A stretch of DNA of 64,000 nt from Fibrivirga algicola (lineage in GTDB: Bacteria; Bacteroidota; Bacteroidia; Cytophagales; Spirosomataceae), in the NCBI RefSeq assembly GCF_011742925.1, contig NZ_WAEL01000002.1, positions 310,001 to 374,000 of the forward strand, given 5' to 3'. Below, in pieces: positions 27,550-37,327 of this stretch. Under the pieces are notes generated by a model. The model was not told the origin of the DNA. It made no database searches and saw only the letters and a list, made by a program, of their open reading frames with translations. Position 1 is the first letter of the stretch, and every line of letters starts with the position of its first letter. Made by a program: the position numbers and the translations under genes.

Positions 27550-27577
27550 ATCGCTTGCTTGTGCAAGCGATTTTTTC
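27550..27577 (+). terminator. orphan intrinsic terminator/attenuator upstream of the ECF sigma gene
   Basis: ATCGCTTGC and GCAAGCGAT (27550-27558, 27563-27571) form a 9-base stem with loop TTGT followed by six T on the plus strand. No plus-strand gene ends before it; the nearest is 4.5 kb away and already has its own hairpin. It may end a short transcript or attenuate the leader of the ECF sigma gene that starts 124 bases later. Confidence 0.65.
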
Positions 27578-27700
27578 CTAAATACTCTATTTCCGGATGG
27601 TTAGATCTAGACCACTTAGCGTACACTTCTTAACGGAGAAAATACCATCTCAGCCTTTTATTTACTGCCGTCTACGACCAGCCAGCTTTCTTTTCAAAAT

Positions 27701-28276
27701 ATGCCCACACTAGTTGAGGTTCAGGTCTCGGATCAGGAACTGATCAGACTTTATCTCTGCACTGCCGATCATCAGTACTTCACGCAACTTTACACACGCC
27801 ATCGTCAACGTGTGTATCAACAGTGCCTTACTTACACAAATAATGCAGACGATGCAGACGATTTTGTGCAGGAGATTTTCTTGCGTCTAATGCAGAAGCT
27901 GAAGGGATATCGGGGTGAGGCGCAGTTTACTACCTGGCTTCGTTCAATGGTAACTAATTACTGCCTGGATCAGCTACGGAGAAAAAAACGCGAGCAGGCA
28001 CTTTGGTGTAGTTATGAGATTCAGCTCACCTACGGATCGTCCTTGATAACGGTGACCGAAGAGTCAGTCACGCATCATGCCTATGAGCGTATGATCAATC
28101 AGCTACCCGTTATGCAGCGCGAACTGCTCTATAATAAGTATGGACGAGGAATCTCAATCAATGACATCGCCATCCACCAGGGACTGACCCCCAGTGCTGT
28201 GAAGATGAGAATTAAGCGAGCCCGGGAATTAGCTGGTGCACTCTACAGACAGCAGCTAGACATTGATGAAGAATAG
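27701..28276 (+). CDS. ECF-type RNA polymerase sigma factor
   Basis: 191 residues with sigma region 2 (DDADDFVQEIFLRLMQKLKGYRGEAQFTTWL, split around residues 48-85, recognises the -10) and sigma region 4 (L-P-V-M-Q-R-E-L-L to S-A-V-K-M-R-I-K-R-A-R, about 135-175, binds the -35). No anti-sigma gene is adjacent: the next gene is on the opposite strand. Sigma factors of this kind in Bacteroidota usually act with a FecR-like anti-sigma factor and TonB-dependent receptor, but here the receptor lies 5 kb away and a link is not shown. Confidence 0.9.
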   Translation: MPTLVEVQVSDQELIRLYLCTADHQYFTQLYTRHRQRVYQQCLTYTNNADDADDFVQEIFLRLMQKLKGYRGEAQFTTWLRSMVTNYCLDQLRRKKREQALWCSYEIQLTYGSSLITVTEESVTHHAYERMINQLPVMQRELLYNKYGRGISINDIAIHQGLTPSAVKMRIKRARELAGALYRQQLDIDEE

Positions 28277-28289
28277 GCGGTTAAGTAGC

Positions 28290-29414
28290 TTACTGACCTA
28301 AGCTGATGTACGACATCGTATGCACGTCGTCTGCGTTTTTGTTGACGAAGTGCTTATCTGGTTTGTCGTAATTGCTGATGTATAGCCGCTTTCCGACCAG
28401 CAGTACTTCAGCAGGTTGATCCAGACGCCCGTTTTGGCCGTCCGTATCGCCGTTCTGCGCGAGTGTGGATACAGTACCGTTGGCTAACGCAACCGTCATA
28501 ATCGCATTTTCACGTGAGTTGCAGAGATACATGGTATTGGTAGCCCGGTCGATGATAAGCCCATCGACGCACGAGATCGTCTTACTCACTTTGAGTACTT
28601 CTTTCGACGCAAACGTACCATCGGGTTTCAGGCTGACTTTGTACAACGTGCCATCGCCAAAGCTACCGGTATACAGATTTCCCTCACTATCGTAATCCAG
28701 GCCATCGGCACCGTTGTCAAGACCTGTTTCGTTGACGGTAGTTGTAAATGTCGTCAGTACGTGCGGGTCCATTGTTTTTGGTTTCAACATAATGGGCGCA
28801 CCGGCCGAAGCCTTGGTCAGTTCATCAAGCGTAAAGCGAAAAATAGCGCTGTCCGTGGTGTCGCCAGGCATATCCCACTGGCTATCGGTCACATAAATCG
28901 TGTTGCCTTTCCAAACCACTGCGTTGCCTAAACCCAACCCCGTCACCACAGGCTTTATCTCCCCCACTTTACCGCCTTTCATACTGATGCGCATTAGCCG
29001 CGACTTGTAGTCTTTGCTATTCTCGTACTGATTTTCGGAGTAATAGAGATTACCGTCGGGACCAACTGCCAGATCCATCGGGCAGGCATGTTTGGTGTCA
29101 GGGTGGATGGGCAGCTCACTCACGAATTGAACCGAGTCGCCAACGATTTTCAACAGCACGCCTGGGTACGTATTGTCGGCCAGGTTAGGCGCCGACAGAT
29201 AGATCGTTCCGTCGGGAGCCAGCGCCAATCCGTCGGGCGTGTTGTACTTGTCGGGTAATGTTGTCAGCAACACAGGATTTCCAATGGTCGACCCGTTGTC
29301 GGTGGCTGTTACAGATACTGTCGAGGTAGTTTCAGTGGTAGTATCCGTCTTTTTTTGCTGGCAACGAGCCATAAGGCCCAGCCCAATACAGCCCAAAAGG
29401 AAATAGCGAATCAT
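28290..29414 (-). CDS. SMP-30/gluconolactonase-like propeller lipoprotein
   Basis: 374 residues. A lipobox (L-G-L-M-A-R-C, cysteine at about residue 18) predicts a lipoprotein. The body is a six-bladed beta-propeller of the SMP-30/NHL type with repeated D-G-L-A-L-A-P-D-G-T-I-Y-L and D-G-N-L-Y-Y-S-E units. Related proteins hydrolyse lactones or only bind ligands. The ATG at 29414 puts the hydrophobic segment at the N-terminus; an ATG eight codons further upstream is also possible. The gene is convergent with the sigma factor gene, 13 bases apart. Confidence 0.85.
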   Translation of the reverse strand: MIRYFLLGCIGLGLMARCQQKKTDTTTETTSTVSVTATDNGSTIGNPVLLTTLPDKYNTPDGLALAPDGTIYLSAPNLADNTYPGVLLKIVGDSVQFVSELPIHPDTKHACPMDLAVGPDGNLYYSENQYENSKDYKSRLMRISMKGGKVGEIKPVVTGLGLGNAVVWKGNTIYVTDSQWDMPGDTTDSAIFRFTLDELTKASAGAPIMLKPKTMDPHVLTTFTTTVNETGLDNGADGLDYDSEGNLYTGSFGDGTLYKVSLKPDGTFASKEVLKVSKTISCVDGLIIDRATNTMYLCNSRENAIMTVALANGTVSTLAQNGDTDGQNGRLDQPAEVLLVGKRLYISNYDKPDKHFVNKNADDVHTMSYISLGQ

Positions 29415-29501
29415 GTTTACGTTGAGTTTATCAATCAAGGCGTAAACAGGATAGAACCGACTTTGTTGAAAAGGCTTATATACAGGCCTTAAGCAACCCG
29501 A

Positions 29502-30011
29502 TCATTGTTGTTGCTGCTGTTGCTGTTGAGTAGCAAGCAGCGCGTGCACATCGAGCGACCGGGTGTACATCTCAATCTGCCCGTCGGCTGTCAGTGGCCA
29601 CTCTTCCCGCGGACGATCCCAGTACAGTTCTACTCCGTTTTGGTCAGGGTCGTTCAGGTAGATCGCCTCAGACACCCCGTGGTCCGACGCACCGGTAATA
29701 GGGTAGTTTGCGTCGATTAGCCGCTGTAGCGCCACAGCCAGATCACGGCGGGTCGGGTACAGAATAGCCGTATGAAACAACCCCGCCGACCGCACAGGTG
29801 CCGGTGGGGCTCCTTTGCTCTGCCAGGTATTGAGCCCAATGTGATGATGGTACCCCCCAGCCGAAACAAACGCCGCCTGATCGCCATACATGGTGACCAG
29901 TTCAAAGCCTAGTAGATCACAGTAAAAAGCCATCGCCCGTTTCAGGTCAGCTACTTTCAGATGAATATGCCCAATACGCGTCTGGGCCGGAATCGTGTAG
30001 GGTGTCGTCAT
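29502..30011 (-). CDS. VOC family (glyoxalase/extradiol dioxygenase-like) protein with poly-Gln tail
   Basis: 169 residues. Two VOC beta-alpha-beta modules: the first begins IGHIHLKVADLKRAMAFYCDLLGFE, the second includes F-H-T-A-I-L-Y-P-T. Candidate metal ligands are H16, the His in LFHTAIL and E in the N-G-V-E-L-Y-W block, a complete set. Similar Bacteroidota proteins are annotated as catechol-2,3-dioxygenase or CatE-like; substrate unknown. The C-terminus is a run of about eight glutamines, coded by a CAA/CAG tract (29505-29530) prone to slippage. Confidence 0.85.
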   Translation of the reverse strand: MTTPYTIPAQTRIGHIHLKVADLKRAMAFYCDLLGFELVTMYGDQAAFVSAGGYHHHIGLNTWQSKGAPPAPVRSAGLFHTAILYPTRRDLAVALQRLIDANYPITGASDHGVSEAIYLNDPDQNGVELYWDRPREEWPLTADGQIEMYTRSLDVHALLATQQQQQQQQ

Positions 30012-30081
30012 AATCCGGTAACCTTAACCAGTTCATTTACGTTTCTACAGCGTAACACGTATACTGACTCATTTATAAGCG

Positions 30082-30996
30082 ATGGACTACATAGATTACT
30101 ATAAAGTATTGGGCGTTGAGAAGACGGCTTCAGAAGACGAAATCAAAAAAGCGTACCGTAAACTAGCCCGTAAGCTTCACCCGGACCTGAATCCGAACGA
30201 CCTGGAAGCCAGCAAAAAATTTCAGCAGCTCAATGAAGCCAATGAGGTGCTGAGCGATCCTGATAAACGCAAGAAGTATGATCAGTATGGCAAAGACTGG
30301 CAGCATGCCGAGCAGTTTGAACAAGCCCGCCAGCAACGTACCCAGTACGGCGGGGCTTACCAGCGGGCTGGTAATGGCAGCGGCTACACCTATTCAGAAG
30401 GCTTCGGGGGCGATGAATTCTCTGACTTCTTTGCCTCGATGTTTGGGACTGACAGCCGGGCGCAGGGTAGTAGTCGTGGACAGGCGCGCTACCGCGGGCA
30501 AGACTATGAAGCCGAACTGCGACTCAGTCTGCGCGATGCTTATACTACCCACAAGCAGTCACTGACGGTTAACGGCAAAACGATAGGCATTACGATCTAT
30601 GCTGGTGTTGAGAACGGTCAGAAAATAAAGCTGGCTGGTTACGGTGCACCCGGTGTAAATGGAGGACCTAATGGCGACCTGTATCTGACCTTCTCGGTAG
30701 ATGCCGATCCCCGGTATAAACGGCAGGGCAACGATTTACACATAACCGAAGAGATTGACCTGGCAACGGCTTTATTGGGCGGCGATAAGGTGGTAGAGAC
30801 GCTATCTGGTCAGGTGAAGGTACCCGTGAAGCCAGAAACGCAGCCCGGCACCAAAGTGCGATTGAAAGGAAAAGGCTTCCCGGTGTATCGACAGGATAAC
30901 ACGTTTGGTGACCTCTACGTACAATGGCAGGTAAAACTACCAACCAACCTGACCGATGAACAGAAAGATCTATTGGCTAAAGCCCTGAACCGCTAA
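30082..30996 (+). CDS. cbpA: DnaJ-type co-chaperone, CbpA class
   Basis: 304 residues. J domain at residues 1-70 with the HPD motif in [10 protein letters not shown], which stimulates DnaK ATPase; a Gly/Phe/Ser-rich linker (about 75-130); then the two-part C-terminal substrate-binding domain. No zinc-finger cysteines, so it is a class II DnaJ of the CbpA type rather than canonical DnaJ. Eleven bases downstream is cbpM, its usual modulator, strongly supporting the assignment. Confidence 0.92.
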   Translation: MDYIDYYKVLGVEKTASEDEIKKAYRKLARKLHPDLNPNDLEASKKFQQLNEANEVLSDPDKRKKYDQYGKDWQHAEQFEQARQQRTQYGGAYQRAGNGSGYTYSEGFGGDEFSDFFASMFGTDSRAQGSSRGQARYRGQDYEAELRLSLRDAYTTHKQSLTVNGKTIGITIYAGVENGQKIKLAGYGAPGVNGGPNGDLYLTFSVDADPRYKRQGNDLHITEEIDLATALLGGDKVVETLSGQVKVPVKPETQPGTKVRLKGKGFPVYRQDNTFGDLYVQWQVKLPTNLTDEQKDLLAKALNR

Positions 30997-31007
30997 TAAA
31001 ACTGATT

Positions 31008-31298
31008 ATGTCGACTCACGCACTCATTCCAACCCGTGACTTCTGCGTCTATCATCAGGTCGAAGTTACGTTTCTGCACGATCTGGCCCGGCGCGACCTG
31101 ATCAACATCGTCACAGTTGAACAGGCCACCTATGTTGAACCGACGCAGCTGGCGCGGCTCGAAAAACTGGTTCGCCTGCACCAGGAATTGGCTATTCATC
31201 CCGACGACCTGGATATCGTATCGAACCTGCTGGAACAGGTCGAGCAGCTACAGAGCCAACTCACCGACCTACACAACCGACTACGCTTTTACGAGTAA
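31008..31298 (+). CDS. cbpM: chaperone modulator CbpM
   Basis: 96 residues, helical. Begins with a MerR-like fold (residues 1-60: I-P-T-R-D-F-C-V-Y-H-Q-V-E, L-H-D-L-A-R-R-D-L-I) and ends in a coiled-coil-like Leu/Gln-rich helix (L-E-Q-V-E-Q-L-Q-S-Q-L). CbpM binds the J domain of CbpA and inhibits it. Follows cbpA by 11 bases, and its 3' end overlaps the 3' end of the oppositely oriented oxidoreductase gene by 10 bases. Confidence 0.88.
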   Translation: MSTHALIPTRDFCVYHQVEVTFLHDLARRDLINIVTVEQATYVEPTQLARLEKLVRLHQELAIHPDDLDIVSNLLEQVEQLQSQLTDLHNRLRFYE

Positions 31299-33442
31299 GT
31301 CGGCGTTATTCCTTCTACCCGTACCGGCACGCCCGACAGGGCCGCATTTCCGGTAAGCGTATCGGCGAACGCTTCGTCGGTGAGGTCGTTGACGCTGGCA
31401 CCGGCATGCTGCTGGGCCACATCCAGGCGCGTACCGGGGCGGTTATGCCCGTAGCCGTGTGGCATGCATACGACGCCGGGCATCATATCGGGCGTTACGT
31501 CGGCGGGCAGTTCAACCTCACCCACTCGGGAACGTACCCGCACCGCTTGCCCAGTACTAATGCCAAGGCGGGTGGCATCGTCGGGATGGAGCATAAGCGT
31601 ACACCGATTACGGCCTTTTACCAGCACCGGGGCATTGTGCATCCACGAGTTATTATCGCGCAGATGACGGCGGCTGATCAATAACAACGGGTGCGAGGCA
31701 TCAGGCGTAGCAGTAGCTAGCAAGACAGCTTCCGCACGGGCCAGATCGGCTAGGAATATAGCCGGGGCGGCGTTGATACGTCCATCCTGAGTTTGTAGCC
31801 GGTCGGGCAATTGCGACCGAAGTGGCCCCAGATCGATGCCGTGTGGATGGTCACGCAATTGGTCAAGGCTAAGGCCGGTGCTTCCGTAAGGGCCGTACCG
31901 CAACCCCATATCGATGGTTTTTGCCGGATTCTGCAATGCCCATTCCTCGCGTGGGACATCGCTGAGCCGCAGTCGCAGGTTCTCGAAAATTTCCCAGTCA
32001 TACAACGTACCTGCCGGCTTTGGTACCATCGGCTCCGAATAGCGCGACGTATTCCGAATAGCCAGTACGTGAAACGTCAGGTCGTAGTTGGCCGTTTCTA
32101 CACCCGTCAGCGGCGGCAGAATGTAATCGGCATGGCGCGTGGTCTCGTTCATGTAAATATCAACTGATACCATGAACTCCAGCCCGGCCAACGCTTGGTC
32201 AAGGCGACGTCCATTGGGCGTCGACAACACCGGGTTGCCGCAACTGGTTACCACGGCCCTGATCTGGCCGGGGCCGGGCGTTTCCACTTCTTCAGCCAGG
32301 CAGGCTACCGGTAGTTCGCCCATAAACTCAGCCTTGCCACGCACCCGGCTCTGAAACCGGTTGAACTTATTGTAAACAGGTCGCGGTACACCCGGCCGGG
32401 TAACCAGCAGGTCAATAGCTGGCGAGCTGAACAGCATGCCGCCCGGTTCGTCGAGATGCCCTGTCAACAGGTTCAGCACATTGATGAGCCAGAGACAAAG
32501 CCCGCCGAACTCCTGGGTCGAGACGCCAACGCGACCGTACAAAGCGGCGCGGGACGTACCCGCAAATTCCTGCGTTAAGCGCCGCAACGTACCTGGCTCA
32601 ACGCCCGTCAGCGGGGCAACGCGTTCGGGTGTGTACTCAGTCACAGCATCCCGGAGCATATCGATATTATCTATAATGGCAGTAATGCGGCCGGGATTAA
32701 CCAGGTTTTCGGCAAACAGAACCTGCGTCATGGCCAGCAGCAGGAACACATCGGTGCCGGGACGAATAAAGTAGTGCTCATCGGCCCGTTGTGCGGTCTC
32801 GGTTCGGCGCGGATCAATCACCACGACCTTTCCGCCACGCTGCTGAATGGCCCGCAGCCGGGTCGACACGTCGGGGGCGGTCATGATGCTCCCGTTCGAC
32901 GCGATCGGATTGCCGCCCATAATAAGCCAGAAATCGGTACGATCAATATCAGGCACCGGCATCAGTAATGGATGCCCGAACAGTTGCCAGGCGGCGAAGT
33001 GATGCGGAAACTGATCGACTGATGAAGCCGAGAATACCGTTCGGGTACCCAATGCCTTCACGAAGCCCGGCATTCCCAGAAACGAGCCCGAATTATGCAC
33101 GGTGGGGTTACCCGCGTACACGCCAATGGCGCTGGGGCCGTGGGTGTCACGTACCTGACGCAGCCGATCGGCTACCTCATCGAGTGCCTGCTCCCACCCT
33201 ATTTCCTGCCAGTCATTGCCTCGCCGCCTCATTGGCCGCCGCAACCGATTCGGGTCTTCGTAGATGTCTTTGAGGGCTACAGCCTTTGGGCAAATGTGTC
33301 CACGACTAAACGGATCGGCTGGATCACCGGCAATGCTGACGATGGCGCCGTCTTTGTGCGTGATCGTCAGACCGCAAATGGCTTCACAGAGATTACAGGC
33401 CCGGTAATGAGTTTGCAGCGATAAATCGGTTGTGTTAGCCAC
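31289..33442 (-). CDS. molybdopterin-dependent oxidoreductase
   Basis: 717 residues. N-terminal [4Fe-4S] site C16-x2-C19-x3-C23-x27-C51, then the bis-MGD binding domains (GGNPIASNGS, V-I-D-P-R-R-T-E-T-A, I-R-P-G-T-D) and C-terminal cap domain (about 600-717) with the MHPDDA-type motif. It belongs to the formate dehydrogenase/nitrate reductase superfamily; no Cys or Sec is found at the usual Mo-ligand position, so the substrate is open. It starts at GTG (33442); no ATG is available nearby. No partner ferredoxin or membrane subunit gene is adjacent, which suits the soluble single-subunit forms. Confidence 0.88.
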   Translation of the reverse strand: MANTTDLSLQTHYRACNLCEAICGLTITHKDGAIVSIAGDPADPFSRGHICPKAVALKDIYEDPNRLRRPMRRRGNDWQEIGWEQALDEVADRLRQVRDTHGPSAIGVYAGNPTVHNSGSFLGMPGFVKALGTRTVFSASSVDQFPHHFAAWQLFGHPLLMPVPDIDRTDFWLIMGGNPIASNGSIMTAPDVSTRLRAIQQRGGKVVVIDPRRTETAQRADEHYFIRPGTDVFLLLAMTQVLFAENLVNPGRITAIIDNIDMLRDAVTEYTPERVAPLTGVEPGTLRRLTQEFAGTSRAALYGRVGVSTQEFGGLCLWLINVLNLLTGHLDEPGGMLFSSPAIDLLVTRPGVPRPVYNKFNRFQSRVRGKAEFMGELPVACLAEEVETPGPGQIRAVVTSCGNPVLSTPNGRRLDQALAGLEFMVSVDIYMNETTRHADYILPPLTGVETANYDLTFHVLAIRNTSRYSEPMVPKPAGTLYDWEIFENLRLRLSDVPREEWALQNPAKTIDMGLRYGPYGSTGLSLDQLRDHPHGIDLGPLRSQLPDRLQTQDGRINAAPAIFLADLARAEAVLLATATPDASHPLLLISRRHLRDNNSWMHNAPVLVKGRNRCTLMLHPDDATRLGISTGQAVRVRSRVGEVELPADVTPDMMPGVVCMPHGYGHNRPGTRLDVAQQHAGASVNDLTDEAFADTLTGNAALSGVPVRVEGITPTYS

Positions 33443-33613
33443 GTTGAGAGCGATTTAATAAGCGCATGGAAGATACAAAAAAGGCTTTTATCGGTGAAAA
33501 ATCAGACAAAAACAGGAATTATAACCAATTACTGGCTTTTGTTTTGATTAAATCTAAATAAACATAACCTTTGACCTATCGATACTGATTCTAAATAACG
33601 ACATCGATTTGTT

Positions 33614-36040
33614 ATGTCTATACCTATATTTACTTCAACGCTTTTAGTGCTCTCAGCCCTCACGGTTGCTAACCCAACGGTTGCCCGTCCAGACCGGCCT
33701 AGCCTCTCACGCATTCATCCGGCCAATGATGACAACGACAACCAGCGTGGCACTATTCACGGTCGCCTGAGTACGCAGGATGGCCAGCCGGCTGCCTATG
33801 TCAGCGTCAGCGTCAAAGGAAGCTCGAAAGGAACAACTACAGCTGAAGACGGCAGTTACCACCTCCGCCTTGCGTCCGGCGATTACACGCTCGTCGTATC
33901 GTTTGTTGGCCTACAGACACAGGAGCAACCGGTTACGGTCCTGTCAGGCCAAACGACCCAGCTCAACCTGACGCTTCAGGAAACGGCTCGTCAACTGGGC
34001 GAGGTGCAGGTACGTGGCTACAAATCAGCGAACCAGGTACCATTAACGGTGGGTAAAGTAGCCATTCGCCCGCTGGACCTGCCTCAAAGTGTAGCCGTTA
34101 TCGAACGCGATATTCTGGACCGGCAGCAAACGCTCCGCCTCAGCGATGCGCTGGCCAACATAAACGGCGTTTACATCACGGGCACAACGGGTGGTTATCA
34201 GGAAGAAATTGGCGGCCGTGGCTTTGCCTTCACGAGCAGCAATACCTTTAAAAACGGCACCCGTTACAACAACAGTGTCATGCCTGAAATCTCATCGCTG
34301 GAACGGCTGGAAGTCCTGAAAGGATCGTCGGCGATTCTGTTCGGCAACGTAGCAGCTGGCGGCATTCTCAATCTCGTGACAAAGAAACCCCGTTTTGAGT
34401 CGGGTGGTCAGGTGGCGATGCGGATTGGCAGCTACGGATTCTACAAACCGTCGTTCGATGTATACGGTGGTCTGTCAAAATCAGTAGCTGTTCGCCTGAA
34501 TGGTACCTATGAGAACAGTCGCAGTTTCCGCGACGAGGTACGTGGCGAACGCATTTATGTAAACCCTTCAGTATTGGTTAAACTCGGCAGTCGTACCGAA
34601 CTGCTGCTGGAAGCTGATTACCTGAACGACGACCGCACCCCCGATTTTGGTATCGGTGCTATCAACTACTCAATCACCGATGTGCCACGCAGCCGCTTCA
34701 TCGGTACGCCCTGGAGTTACAATCGCATTGAGCAGACGAGCAGCACCGCTACGCTGACACACCGCCTAACCGATCAATGGCAGGTACGGGCTACGGGAGC
34801 CATTCAGAATTTTAAGAGCGATTTATTCAGTGCGGCCCGGCCAAATGCCAGCAGCCAGGCCATCAAAGCCAACGGCGACTGGATTCGTGGTCTGCAACGT
34901 ACCCAGGTGGCTGAAACCTACTGGATCGGCCAGGTTGACCTGACCGGACAGATTAGTACTGGTGCTATTAAGCACACCCTTCTGATCGGCGCTGATGCCG
35001 ACCAGTACCGGACCAATACAACGGCCTACAATCCGCTGGCTGTTTACGATACCATCAACATTTTTAATCCGGCTAAATTCCGCACCCGGAACGACGTACC
35101 TACACTGACGGCCCGTCAGTTGACCGAAGCGCCTATTAACCGGGCGGGTATCTATGCACAGGACCTGATTGCCCTGTCAGACAAGTGGAAATTACTGGCT
35201 GGTGTACGCTGGAGCTATCAGCAAACCGGTAGCATCGTTACCACGCTGAGCGACCAGAAAGCAACCAGCAGCAACACCTTCGACGACGCCTTCACGCCTC
35301 GCTTTGGCCTAGTGTATCAGCCTCGCCAGACTACCGCGTTGTTTGTGAGCTATGCCAACTCATTCGCCCTCAACACAGGCATCGACGTAGCGGGTAATGC
35401 CTTGCCACCGTCATTCATCAACCAGTATGAAGCTGGTATCAAAAACGACCTGTTCAACGGACTGCTCTCAGCGAATGCAACGGTGTACCAAATCAGAAAC
35501 AGCAACCTGGCGCAAACGAGCCTGCAAAACGGTAATACGAACGCCAACATCAAGGAGTTGGCCGGTGAAGTAACAAGCCGTGGCGTCGAGGTCGATGTGA
35601 AAAGCAAAACATTCCAGGGTATCTCGTTCCTGGCCGGTTACAGCTATAACGAGACCCGCTACACGCAAAGCAACACCTACATTGTGGGTAGCCTGCTTCG
35701 TTATAATCCGAATCACACGGCCAACGCCAGTATGTTCTACACCGTGCAACGCCCCGGCTTCGGGCAGGGTCTGCAACTGGGCCTCACCGCCTTCTACATG
35801 GGCGAACGTCAGGCTGGTCGTTCTACCCGGGTTACCGTCAATAATGACGCCTTCCGCCTGATTCCCTTACCAGCGTATACCCAGCTAAACGCCTCAGTTG
35901 GGTACGTTAAGGCCCGGTATGCTATTCGCGCCAACGTGACTAACCTGCTGAACGAACTGAGCTATAACGTTCACGACGATAATAGCATCAACCCCATTGC
36001 CCCCCGTCAGGTATCAGCTACCCTTTCATGGACGTGGTAA
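33614..36040 (+). CDS. TonB-dependent siderophore receptor
   Basis: Outer-membrane receptor of 808 residues. Signal peptide to about residue 24, a carboxypeptidase-like regulatory domain (about 47-125, starts G-R-L-S-T-Q-D-G-Q-P-A-A-Y-V-S-V), the plug (V-L-K-G-S-S-A-I-L-F-G near residue 240), and a 22-strand barrel ending in a C-terminal Trp (L-S-W-T-W). Sequence pattern fits ferric siderophore receptors of the FhuE/FoxA group; no siderophore synthesis genes are seen. It has a strong terminator directly after the stop. Confidence 0.9.
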   Translation: MSIPIFTSTLLVLSALTVANPTVARPDRPSLSRIHPANDDNDNQRGTIHGRLSTQDGQPAAYVSVSVKGSSKGTTTAEDGSYHLRLASGDYTLVVSFVGLQTQEQPVTVLSGQTTQLNLTLQETARQLGEVQVRGYKSANQVPLTVGKVAIRPLDLPQSVAVIERDILDRQQTLRLSDALANINGVYITGTTGGYQEEIGGRGFAFTSSNTFKNGTRYNNSVMPEISSLERLEVLKGSSAILFGNVAAGGILNLVTKKPRFESGGQVAMRIGSYGFYKPSFDVYGGLSKSVAVRLNGTYENSRSFRDEVRGERIYVNPSVLVKLGSRTELLLEADYLNDDRTPDFGIGAINYSITDVPRSRFIGTPWSYNRIEQTSSTATLTHRLTDQWQVRATGAIQNFKSDLFSAARPNASSQAIKANGDWIRGLQRTQVAETYWIGQVDLTGQISTGAIKHTLLIGADADQYRTNTTAYNPLAVYDTINIFNPAKFRTRNDVPTLTARQLTEAPINRAGIYAQDLIALSDKWKLLAGVRWSYQQTGSIVTTLSDQKATSSNTFDDAFTPRFGLVYQPRQTTALFVSYANSFALNTGIDVAGNALPPSFINQYEAGIKNDLFNGLLSANATVYQIRNSNLAQTSLQNGNTNANIKELAGEVTSRGVEVDVKSKTFQGISFLAGYSYNETRYTQSNTYIVGSLLRYNPNHTANASMFYTVQRPGFGQGLQLGLTAFYMGERQAGRSTRVTVNNDAFRLIPLPAYTQLNASVGYVKARYAIRANVTNLLNELSYNVHDDNSINPIAPRQVSATLSWTW

Positions 36041-36056
36041 GGCTGGCTCATCACCA

Positions 36057-36098
36057 ATAAAAAAGGGACGGACCTACGTAGGTCCGTCCCTTTTTTAT
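36057..36098 (+). terminator. 42-base perfect palindrome terminator
   Basis: The two 21-base halves (36057-36077 and 36078-36098) are exact complements with no spacer, GC-rich core GGGACGGACC, flanked by A6 and T6. It begins 16 bases after the receptor stop and can work on both strands. Confidence 0.9.
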
Positions 36099-36193
36099 GT
36101 AACACAAGGCTACTTCGTCGCTGCGCTTTACATCAACCACTTATTGATGAACAGGCAGTACAACATTAACAGTCAGTAAGCTACTCCCTATTC

Positions 36194-37171
36194 TTATTTG
36201 AACCGCTGGATGCTGTAAGCTGATGAGGTCAGGCTGGCTGGATTACCGGCAGCAGCGCTGATTTCACCGATACGTGCGTTTAGGGTGTAAACTTGTCCGT
36301 TAACAACGGTATTTGTCGTGGCCTGATCGTAGCCAACAGCGTCAGTCTTTACTACAGAGGCCGTAGCCCAATTGTTGGCCCCACGCAATTGCGTTACCTG
36401 ATTGCGGTTGTTGACAACATATAAATCGTCGTTGATCAATACCATGCCGTCGCCACCAGTTACGGGCGCAAAACCGGTTACTTCGGTGATTGCATTGCTG
36501 TTGGCTAAATCAATCTTATATAGTTTGCCCGTCGAAGCGACAACCACGATCAGGTAATTACCCGGATGCGCAACAATACCGTTAAGGCCAAACTGCCCCG
36601 CCGGAACGCCTAACACAGGATTATTTACCAGAATACTGGGGGTACCATCAGTAGCAACACGGTAAACAACCGGCGAAAACGAGTCGGTTACGTAAGCCAC
36701 ACCCTGGGCGTCGATAGCAACGTCGTTGGCTAAGTGAGAGGCATTGGGCAACAAAGCAGCCAGGTCTGTTCGGCGTGTGATCTGGTTGGTACTCAAATCG
36801 TAGACAAAGAGACCGGCCGTTTTCATTGTAGCCGCGGCTGTTGTTTTTTCGGCAATACCTTGGGCCGCATTACAAACGTATACTTTGCCATTATACACCT
36901 TCACGCCCTGCGTTGAGATCAGCTGCGGATCGGTAAACAGGTCTGCATAGGTTCCGTTTACATCAACAGTGCCCACCTTTCCCTGTGTCAGCGAGGTAAC
37001 GACGAATTTGTTTAGCGAAGGGGCATATGCGATCCCTTCCGGGTACAGTCGACTTGCCGTGAACGAAGTACGATCGGCAAATGAGGGGGCGTTGATATCA
37101 GTCCCATTGTTTTTACAGGCACTCAGGCCTACAATTCCCAAAACGGCAGTTAGAATCACTGAGTTTTTCAT
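36194..37171 (-). CDS. propeller-repeat lipoprotein, function unknown
   Basis: About 325 residues from the M-K-N-S start. Lipobox V-G-L-S-A-C predicts a lipoprotein, followed by a six-bladed propeller of the SMP-30/NHL-like type (S-R-L-Y-P-E-G-I-A-Y, H-L-A-N-D-V-A-I-D, G-L-N-G-I-V-A-H). Active site residues of gluconolactonases are not complete by eye. An in-frame ATG nine codons upstream is possible. It is convergent with the siderophore receptor, sharing the palindrome terminator region. Confidence 0.8.
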   Translation of the reverse strand: MKNSVILTAVLGIVGLSACKNNGTDINAPSFADRTSFTASRLYPEGIAYAPSLNKFVVTSLTQGKVGTVDVNGTYADLFTDPQLISTQGVKVYNGKVYVCNAAQGIAEKTTAAATMKTAGLFVYDLSTNQITRRTDLAALLPNASHLANDVAIDAQGVAYVTDSFSPVVYRVATDGTPSILVNNPVLGVPAGQFGLNGIVAHPGNYLIVVVASTGKLYKIDLANSNAITEVTGFAPVTGGDGMVLINDDLYVVNNRNQVTQLRGANNWATASVVKTDAVGYDQATTNTVVNGQVYTLNARIGEISAAAGNPASLTSSAYSIQRFK

Positions 37172-37327
37172 AGTCGGATTACTTATGTGTTTTGACATTT
37201 AATCACTTACACACTGGTTTGTTCTTTAAATCCTATTGAATAACTCTAGAAACAAATCAGATCCGGTAACTCAACTGACGAACAACCGCCGCTTAAAGTG
37301 GTTTTATGATTAAAACAGAAGCACGTT

